From: a virus
Length of the DNA stretch: 25,982 bases
Direction: 5' to 3' (one strand)
IMG/VR virus record: IMGVR_UViG_3300013101_000074
Coordinates: 1 to 25,982 of that record
In this document: positions 21,559-25,982 of the stretch, piece after piece
Layout: each line of letters begins with the position of its first letter
How positions within the stretch are numbered: position 1 is the stretch's first letter
The notes under the pieces: model-generated
What the model was told of the DNA's origin: nothing
Database searches by the model: none
Seen by the model: only the letters and a program-made list of their open reading frames with translations
Made by a program: the position numbers and the translations under genes

Positions 21559-22097
21559 AATCAGATAACGTCATACGTGAATTACACGGACAACATGAGA
21601 AAGCCTTCTGGTCCGTATCAACACATACACCTATGACTGTAGCTGAAATATCACACGAGCTTCACTCCAAACAAATAATGATCAATACGCGCAGTCTGAG
21701 TCGTGTACTTGAAGACTTAGCTGATCGTAAAATATTAAGACGCAGTCACATAGTAATACGTGGGACTGACGAACGCCTCTTCATGCGAATACCAAGTTGT
21801 AAACCAGGCGGTAAAACAAAAAAGATCACGGAGACCAAAGTGCCAACACCTACTGAACGTAAGCCTAAAGCAGTGCCAACACCACCTAAACCCAAAGCAG
21901 TGCTACCTGACCCTGCTCCAGGATTTACAGAGCTGCTCCTCCGTATCGATAGAATCCGTACGGGATTAAACTCACTGGAAGAGGGACTACTGGCTGAGAA
22001 TGTCCGTATAGAGGAGCGTGAACTGGACATGAAAGAGTCCATGAAGGAAATGGACGTATTCAAGTCAATGATGCGTAAATTTACAACGGAGTCGTAA
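21555..22097 (+). CDS. Winged-helix-like protein with coiled coil, 180 aa
   Basis: Residues 20-78 (FWSVSTHTPMTVAEISHELH, then INTRSLSRVLEDLADRKILR, then a strand turn RSHIVIRGTDERLFMRI) match a winged helix-turn-helix: TVAEIS-type helix 2, RSLSRVLEDL recognition helix, and a wing. A Pro/Lys linker with two near repeats (PKAV preceded by KP) follows at 90-117. Residues 120-180 (FTELLLRIDRIRTGLNSLEE, then GLLAENVRIEERELDMKESM) form a coiled coil that would dimerise it. It may be a transcription regulator or replication accessory. It is coupled to neighbours by ATGA upstream and TAATG downstream. Confidence 0.8.
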   Translation: MKSDNVIRELHGQHEKAFWSVSTHTPMTVAEISHELHSKQIMINTRSLSRVLEDLADRKILRRSHIVIRGTDERLFMRIPSCKPGGKTKKITETKVPTPTERKPKAVPTPPKPKAVLPDPAPGFTELLLRIDRIRTGLNSLEEGLLAENVRIEERELDMKESMKEMDVFKSMMRKFTTES

Positions 22098-22297
22098 TGA
22101 TCAAGTCATCGGTAGCTACCATCGCAATCAAACGTCAAACGATAGTGATATCAACTACCAATCGTTATCGTGTATTTCCGTATGGTAATCAACTCAACAA
22201 AATTGAGACATTGGATCTCGCATTACAGTATGCACAGACAATTGCTGACCATGTAAATCTGGTGAGTGAACTTGATTCCAGCAAGGCAGTATTCTAA
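22097..22297 (+). CDS. Hypothetical protein, 66 aa
   Basis: ATG at 22097 overlaps the previous TAA, and its own TAA overlaps the next ATG: a chain of TAATG junctions. The product starts MIKSSVATIAIKRQTIVIST and continues NRYRVFPYGNQLNKIETLDL, then ALQYAQTIADHVNLV, probably a small beta-beta-alpha fold like other phage orphans of this size. No Cys. No family recognised. Confidence 0.72.
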   Translation: MIKSSVATIAIKRQTIVISTTNRYRVFPYGNQLNKIETLDLALQYAQTIADHVNLVSELDSSKAVF

Positions 22298-22551
22298 TGA
22301 TTAACATGACTCCCGGTAAGATCCAAAAACGCCAGCTTAGATATAGAATCAATGATGTATTAGTTGGGGACACGTTCAAACTCGTTCCCACCGACAGAAA
22401 CGTATTCATGATGACCAACGCACTTCCAATAGAGTCTAAAAGCCGCGTAGCGGTAGCTCTCTCCTCTGGATACAGTACTCAACTTGGAATTGATGTCATC
22501 GTATACATGGTAGACGTAGACGCAGTCAACGAGAAACGCAACGAAAAATAG
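22297..22551 (+). CDS. Hypothetical protein, 84 aa
   Basis: ATG at 22297 overlaps the previous stop. The protein (MINMTPGKIQKRQLRYRIND, then VLVGDTFKLVPTDRNVFMMT, later RVAVALSSGYSTQLGIDVIV) shows a basic N-terminus and strand-rich middle. No Cys, no motif recognised. Coupled to its neighbours; probably the same transcript as the primase-helicase. Confidence 0.72.
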   Translation: MINMTPGKIQKRQLRYRINDVLVGDTFKLVPTDRNVFMMTNALPIESKSRVAVALSSGYSTQLGIDVIVYMVDVDAVNEKRNEK

Positions 22552-22559
22552 GAGACTTC

Positions 22560-22880
22560 ATGCCATTCATCACATCGGTCACGTATGATGCACGTGGTGC
22601 ATCTCGCCGTCAGTGGTTCCTCAATGATCAAGGTGCTCAAGCCTTCGCAGTTAAAGTAACAAAGAAGTACAAAGGCAGCAGCCCTATCACCAAGACTTAC
22701 AGCTATAACCCCAACAACATCGTAGCCCTGCTGTGTGGAATTGAACGTGAGATCCCCCTACCTGATATCAGTGATTCAAAACTGAAAAAGCAGCAGAAGG
22801 TTACTCCCATTAAATCAGCGCATGTTGTAACGGTAGATAGCAACAAGCTACAAAAACTTGCGGAGAAATACGCTCAATGA
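22560..22880 (+). CDS. Hypothetical basic protein, 106 aa
   Basis: ATG at 22560 has TAGGAGA about 6 bases upstream, a proper ribosome site in a cluster otherwise held together by overlaps. The protein (MPFITSVTYDARGASRRQWF, then LNDQGAQAFAVKVTKKYKGS, then KTYSYNPNNIVALLCGIERE) has many Lys/Arg and one Cys, with a charged C-terminal tail (SKLKKQQKVTPIKS). No family recognised. Its stop overlaps the next start as ATGA. Confidence 0.75.
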   Translation: MPFITSVTYDARGASRRQWFLNDQGAQAFAVKVTKKYKGSSPITKTYSYNPNNIVALLCGIEREIPLPDISDSKLKKQQKVTPIKSAHVVTVDSNKLQKLAEKYAQ

Positions 22881-23140
22881 ACGCGAAGGAAATACTCTAC
22901 AACTGTGAGCCGGTAATGACTAAGCTCATGCACGAGGATGGTGCTTGTGGGGGAGAGATCGAGTTTACCGGTAATGTCATACCCCCCACGGATAAACGTG
23001 ACCACCCACTGTACACCCATAAATGTATGGCTTGTGGAGAACTGAGCAACACACCGGCTGTGTACCCCAAGATCACTTTCGAGTCCACCACAATACGCCT
23101 GGAGATGCCTCCCAAGCCCCGTATAGTGAGACCCAACTAA
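22877..23140 (+). CDS. Hypothetical protein with zinc-ribbon-like Cys pairs, 87 aa
   Basis: ATG at 22877 overlaps the previous stop as ATGA. Residues CEPVMTKLMHEDGACGGEIE bring Cys10 and Cys24, and HKCMACGELS adds the CxxC pair at Cys50 and Cys53, so one zinc ribbon is likely with His48 as a possible further ligand. The C-terminus is Pro/Lys-rich. The stop overlaps the next start as TAATG. Unknown family. Confidence 0.75.
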   Translation: MNAKEILYNCEPVMTKLMHEDGACGGEIEFTGNVIPPTDKRDHPLYTHKCMACGELSNTPAVYPKITFESTTIRLEMPPKPRIVRPN

Positions 23141-23565
23141 TGAAAGTCCTTTATCTAACCCAAGACAAGTATGACGACCTCTGCGCTGACTGGGCAAAGG
23201 TACTCGCTCACTGGTCACGCTTATCTACCGGAGCACCTAAAGAAGGCGAGTCTGTGGGATGGCCTGACTGTATTTTCTGTTTGAAATTCAACAACTTAGC
23301 TCCTAATGTCCCTGTAAATGGCTGTCAAGGATGTCCTATCGAAGCTATAACTGGTAAAAGCGGTTGCATGGAATCCCCTCACACCGATGTGATGAGGACG
23401 TTCCGTAGGGTTTATCACGAGGCTCGACGACCACGTGAAACTAATGAACAACACTCAGCCAGAGTAATGACTAACTTCGAATTTAAGGCTAAGGCTCTAA
23501 TCGAATTAAATTGGTTGGAAGCTGCCTTTAAGAAGTGGAAGGAGAATGTTAAGATTGTGACTTAA
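23140..23565 (+). CDS. Cys-rich hypothetical protein, 141 aa
   Basis: The coupled ATG at 23140 (TAATG overlap) is the likely start; the frame is open further upstream but has no ribosome site there. The protein begins MKVLYLTQDKYDDLCADWAK and then has WPDCIFCLKFNN (CxxC), NGCQGCPIEAITGKSGC (CxxC with a later Cys), a typical pattern of a metal-binding domain seen in phage orphans of this size (WPdCxxC ... GCxxCPI ... GC). The C-terminal half is helical (RRVYHEARRPRETNEQHSAR). Function is unknown. It ends 30 bases before the nuclease gene. Confidence 0.78.
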   Translation: MKVLYLTQDKYDDLCADWAKVLAHWSRLSTGAPKEGESVGWPDCIFCLKFNNLAPNVPVNGCQGCPIEAITGKSGCMESPHTDVMRTFRRVYHEARRPRETNEQHSARVMTNFEFKAKALIELNWLEAAFKKWKENVKIVT

Positions 23566-23595
23566 ATTAGACTCCCACCCATACTGGAGTGTTTT

Positions 23596-24456
23596 ATGTC
23601 ACAGACTATTACTGCCTGGAGTAATTCCAGGGCTGATACCTATCTGCTTTGCCCCTTCCGAGCTAAACTTAAATTTAAGGACAAACGTCCTGAGCTTCCG
23701 CGTGAGTTGCCGACAGGCAAGAAAGAACACGCGAATGATCGGGGCTCACGTATTCACGATGCGGCAGAACGCATGGTGACACACTCAGCTCCTATGGTAA
23801 GAGAGCTGCACCACTTTGAGACCGAGTTAGTACGGGCTCAAGACATCTACGTTGGGGACTCCAACAGCATCGAGACCGAGAAGACTTGGTTCTTCGATGC
23901 GGATTGGCTCCCCATCGACGGAAAGGAGTACGACAAGATATGGCTGCGCGTAGTCATCGACTTGAACGTAAGGTTGTCCCCCACGGAAGTGCTGATCATC
24001 GATCACAAGTCCGGGAAGCGGTACAACAACGAAGTGAAACACTCGGAACAGATGTTGCTGTACGTGTTGTCTACTTTCATGAAGTACCCGGAGGTGGAAC
24101 TCGTAACCGCAGAGTTGTGGTATCTCGATCTCAACGAACTCGTTAGTATCACCATGACCCGGCACCAAGCGTTGCAACTGTTTCGTAAGTTCAACAACCT
24201 CGGGGTACGTATCACTTCAGACACCACGTACATAGCTAAGCCCTCACTCCACTCGTGCAGGTTCTGCCCGTATAGATCCGGAGCAAACAAGTGGGTTGTG
24301 GGGACTGGAGAGTGTAAGAGGAATCCGGCAGACAAGACGGAGCAGCCTGATGCACGGTGGCACACCTTACGCAATGAGGGGCTGCTGAAACTGAAAGAGC
24401 TGCAGGAGAAGCGACGTGTCGAGAAAAGCAAGAGCCAGAACAAACAGCGTAGGTAG
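23596..24456 (+). CDS. PD-(D/E)XK nuclease, RecB/Cas4/AddB-like, possible Fe-S cluster
   Basis: ATG at 23596 has TGGAG 6 bases upstream. The 286-aa protein has NDRGSRIHDAAE (47-58, with His54), VVIDLNV with Asp122, EVLIIDHKSGK (131-141, Asp136 and Lys138) and HSEQMLLY (149-156, Gln152 and Tyr156): the ordered motifs of the PDDEXK_1 nucleases (His, Asp, Asp-x-Lys, QxxxY). Cys19 (LLCPFR), Cys221, Cys224 (CRFC) and Cys240 match the N-plus-C-terminal cysteine layout of Cas4/AddB iron-sulfur nucleases. It should cut or trim single- or double-stranded DNA ends, as in phage recombination. The C-terminus is basic. Activity is inferred from motifs. Confidence 0.85.
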   Translation: MSQTITAWSNSRADTYLLCPFRAKLKFKDKRPELPRELPTGKKEHANDRGSRIHDAAERMVTHSAPMVRELHHFETELVRAQDIYVGDSNSIETEKTWFFDADWLPIDGKEYDKIWLRVVIDLNVRLSPTEVLIIDHKSGKRYNNEVKHSEQMLLYVLSTFMKYPEVELVTAELWYLDLNELVSITMTRHQALQLFRKFNNLGVRITSDTTYIAKPSLHSCRFCPYRSGANKWVVGTGECKRNPADKTEQPDARWHTLRNEGLLKLKELQEKRRVEKSKSQNKQRR

Positions 24457-24775
24457 GATAACCAACCAAGCAGAGATATGGGGAGACAATCCCTCGATCA
24501 GCTATAAGCCTGATAAGCTGATAGTACGAGGGGATGTAGCTGGCAGCAACCACGGCATAAGATCAGCTCCCCATGAAAAATTGGGAATACTGTTAGGCAA
24601 TGAAGATTATGATCAGCTCGCCCGGTGGATATTAAACAACACCGGAGCTACTGCTACCTCTCGTATATCTTACGGGCGTACTGATGACCATAAACGATAC
24701 ATCGACCACATCAACACCCGGTACGTACAACATAAATACGGAATACATGCCTTCGACATTCAATATAAGGCATGA
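24416..24775 (+). CDS. Hypothetical protein, 119 aa, GTG start
   Basis: The start is a GTG with GGAG 7 bases upstream, overlapping the nuclease gene by 41 bases. The protein begins MSRKARARTNSVGRITNQAE and has RGDVAGSNHGIRSAPHEKLG in the middle, with ITNQAEIWGDNPSISYKPDK before it, then ATATSRISYGRTDDHKRYID. It is Arg/Lys/His-rich and near neutral to basic. No Cys, no motif recognised. The stop overlaps the next start as ATGA. Confidence 0.75.
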   Translation: MSRKARARTNSVGRITNQAEIWGDNPSISYKPDKLIVRGDVAGSNHGIRSAPHEKLGILLGNEDYDQLARWILNNTGATATSRISYGRTDDHKRYIDHINTRYVQHKYGIHAFDIQYKA

Positions 24776-24987
24776 AAGTAATACTCAATAATTCAAACCC
24801 GTATAGAACCACCGTAATCGTTCAACATGATAACGGCACTGAAGAATCAACAACCCCCTTTGAATTTCTTGAGGGGGATATGGTAACCCTGACCATAAAA
24901 TTGCCCAAGGAGAACACCCGTGAAAAGAGATCTAAAAAGCATAGCAATATTCCTATTCCTCATAATAGCGGCGATCACCATCGTTGA
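24772..24987 (+). CDS. Hypothetical protein, 71 aa
   Basis: ATG at 24772 overlaps the previous stop (ATGA). The product is MKVILNNSNPYRTTVIVQHD followed by NGTEESTTPFEFLEGDMVTL, then a Lys/Arg/His-rich tail that shares DNA with the next small gene in another frame. The N-terminal 45 residues look like a small beta-rich fold. No family recognised. The overlap with a well-supported ORF at 24920 casts some doubt on the tail. Confidence 0.65.
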   Translation: MKVILNNSNPYRTTVIVQHDNGTEESTTPFEFLEGDMVTLTIKLPKENTREKRSKKHSNIPIPHNSGDHHR

Positions 24988-25042
24988 ATCCGCTGAAGCT
25001 AAACCTATATGGAGTATCCTCTCCGGCCCGTTGTTTTGCTGA
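24920..25042 (+). CDS. Small exported peptide with signal sequence, 40 aa, GTG start
   Basis: GTG at 24920 has AAGGAG 7 bases upstream, a strong site that sits inside the previous gene. The product is MKRDLKSIAIFLFLIIAAIT followed by IVESAEAKPIWSILSGPLFC. It has a basic N-terminus, a 16-residue hydrophobic core and SAEA before KP, a signal peptide with a likely cleavage, leaving a peptide of about 13 residues that ends in Cys. The out-of-frame overlap and good ribosome site argue for a real gene. A role at the membrane or in the envelope is possible; it is not at the usual place for a lysis gene. Confidence 0.65.
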   Translation: MKRDLKSIAIFLFLIIAAITIVESAEAKPIWSILSGPLFC

Positions 25043-25054
25043 GGTAGTAAAATC

Positions 25055-25210
25055 ATGGCGACCAAAAACGAACTGCTGAAAGAGAATGCAAAACTGAGAG
25101 CCCAGATAGTAGATCATCGCAAACTTATCGACGGTTTCCGAAGGGAGACTGTGTGGGAGAAGATCAAACGTAGTTTAGATTGTGGGTGCCACAATGATTT
25201 TCCGAAATGA
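25055..25210 (+). CDS. Small charged helical protein, 51 aa
   Basis: ATG at 25055 has GAGG about 10 bases upstream. The product, MATKNELLKENAKLRAQIVD then HRKLIDGFRRETVWEKIKRS then LDCGCHNDFPK, starts with a leucine-rich coiled-coil-like helix and ends in CGC. It overlaps the next gene by 17 bases in another frame. No family is recognised. Its small size leaves some doubt, but start signals and tight packing support it. Confidence 0.6.
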   Translation: MATKNELLKENAKLRAQIVDHRKLIDGFRRETVWEKIKRSLDCGCHNDFPK

Positions 25211-25832
25211 AATCACACTGGGTATGCAAATTGTTCATGACGGACATAACGGACGCCACGGTTGGAAAGGCACCGTATTCGAGAAAAACAGGCACAATGT
25301 TTTAGTACGCTTCGAAAACCACATCGAGCAAAGTTATAGTTATAGCCATTTCTGCAATCACATGAGAATTCGTGGTGCTGAAGATAATAACAAAGGATTT
25401 TATTTTCTGTGGTCACCTGAATCCAATGTTCCTTTAACTGAACGGATACTGACTTACAAGGAAATTAAAGGAAAGCAGAAACAACTGGAGTTTCAACGTA
25501 AAAGACGATTCTTCGTCGTGCAATCAGTAGGCCCACACCCCGATGATGTATTAACAGAACATTACGACAACTCAACGGAAGACAATATGGAACAAGTAAA
25601 ACTACTCAAGCTCAACAAGGGTGACAAGATCATCGAGATCACCGAAAAACAAGCCAAGCTCCTGGGTGCAGTAGGTCCGAACTACACTGTTACCGATGCG
25701 ATACGCTCCGGTGACGTGTATCTCGCCGCCACACCTATCACTGTCACCAAGATCCCTGAAATGGAACAGAAGCAGCCTCTTGACGTGCGTATCGTCAATG
25801 ATGATGCGTACGTAGATAATGAGAAAAAGTAG
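25194..25832 (+). CDS. Hypothetical protein, 212 aa, possible internal start
   Basis: The ATG at 25194 is preferred over an in-frame GTG at 25182; neither has a strong ribosome site. The N-terminal half (GMQIVHDGHNGRHGWKGTVF, then a strand-rich segment NVLVRFENHIEQSYSYSHF) looks like a small beta-barrel domain. The middle is basic (KGKQKQLEFQRKRRFFVV). From the Met at 25587, with GGA 7 bases upstream, a second segment begins (MEQVKLLKLNKGDKIIEITE) that may also be made alone as an 81-aa protein. Function is unknown. A terminator follows 32 bases after the stop. Confidence 0.75.
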   Translation: MIFRNEITLGMQIVHDGHNGRHGWKGTVFEKNRHNVLVRFENHIEQSYSYSHFCNHMRIRGAEDNNKGFYFLWSPESNVPLTERILTYKEIKGKQKQLEFQRKRRFFVVQSVGPHPDDVLTEHYDNSTEDNMEQVKLLKLNKGDKIIEITEKQAKLLGAVGPNYTVTDAIRSGDVYLAATPITVTKIPEMEQKQPLDVRIVNDDAYVDNEKK

Positions 25833-25864
25833 TACCAAGAAGTAAAGAGATTAAAGAAGTAGAG

Positions 25865-25896
25865 GGGGGCCACTCGGAAGGGTGGCCCCCTTTCGT
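25865..25896 (+). terminator. Rho-independent terminator
   Basis: GGGGGCCAC (25865-25873) pairs perfectly with GTGGCCCCC (25882-25890), loop of 8 bases, followed by TTTCGT. It ends the rightward gene run 32 bases after the last stop. Confidence 0.88.
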
Positions 25897-25931
25897 GGTG
25901 TAATTAATAGATAATTTACGTGGAGAAAGCA

Positions 25932-25982
25932 ATGAACACCCCTGAAGTCCTCAGCATGTCCGTCCAGCAGGCTCTTACCAAG
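25932..25982 (+). CDS. Partial CDS, 5' end only
   Basis: ATG at 25932 has GTGGAG 6 bases upstream, and the frame (MNTPEVLSMSVQQALTK) is open to the right edge. The gene therefore begins in the window and continues beyond it. It follows a terminator and an A/T-rich stretch (TAATTAATAGATAATTTA) that may hold its promoter. Seventeen codons are too few to name a family. Confidence 0.65.
   Translation, partial: MNTPEVLSMSVQQALTK

Overview
The window is a piece of a tailed double-stranded DNA phage (or prophage) genome. It carries a complete head and packaging module and much of a replication and early-type module. A large terminase, a P22/SU10-type portal, a scaffold-like protein, an N4 gp56-like major capsid protein and an SU10-type adaptor together suggest a podovirus-like virion. 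No host genes, rRNA or tRNA were seen. Shine-Dalgarno sites (GGAG, GAGG) and many ATGA/TAATG overlaps point to a bacterial host, probably Gram-negative; the species cannot be told.

Left half (1-15168, minus strand, read right to left): small terminase, a 92-aa unknown, large terminase with an extra N-terminal zinc ribbon, a protein with a dATP/dGTP diphosphohydrolase-like domain, ThyX, three small ORFs (two Cys-rich), portal, a 75-aa protein that looks like the Acb2/Tad1 anti-CBASS family, scaffold, major capsid protein, a small likely head-decoration protein, a rho-independent terminator, then a neck/tail block (129-aa unknown, adaptor, 433-aa propeller-like protein, 179-aa unknown, and a Cys-rich protein that runs off the left edge).

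Centre (15169-15594): a divergent control region with repeated and mutually exclusive inverted repeats. Rightward transcription starts here. A 61-bp leader with its own ribosome site is present twice, ahead of two small genes.

Right half (15595-25982, plus strand): several orphan genes, a terminator at 17483, then about 490 bp without genes that carries at least ten GTATCA repeats in both orientations and is the best origin candidate. After this come small membrane proteins, a ribbon-helix-helix regulator, an 834-aa primase/SF3-helicase, a tightly overlapping run of small unknowns, a Cas4/AddB-like PD-(D/E)XK nuclease with a possible iron-sulfur site, more small genes including a probable exported 40-aa peptide, a terminator, and the start of another gene.

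Together: terminases, portal, scaffold and capsid build and fill the head; ThyX and the diphosphohydrolase adjust nucleotide pools; the primase-helicase, nuclease and repeat array serve replication or recombination; the Acb2-like protein and some of the orphan genes are candidates for counter-defence.
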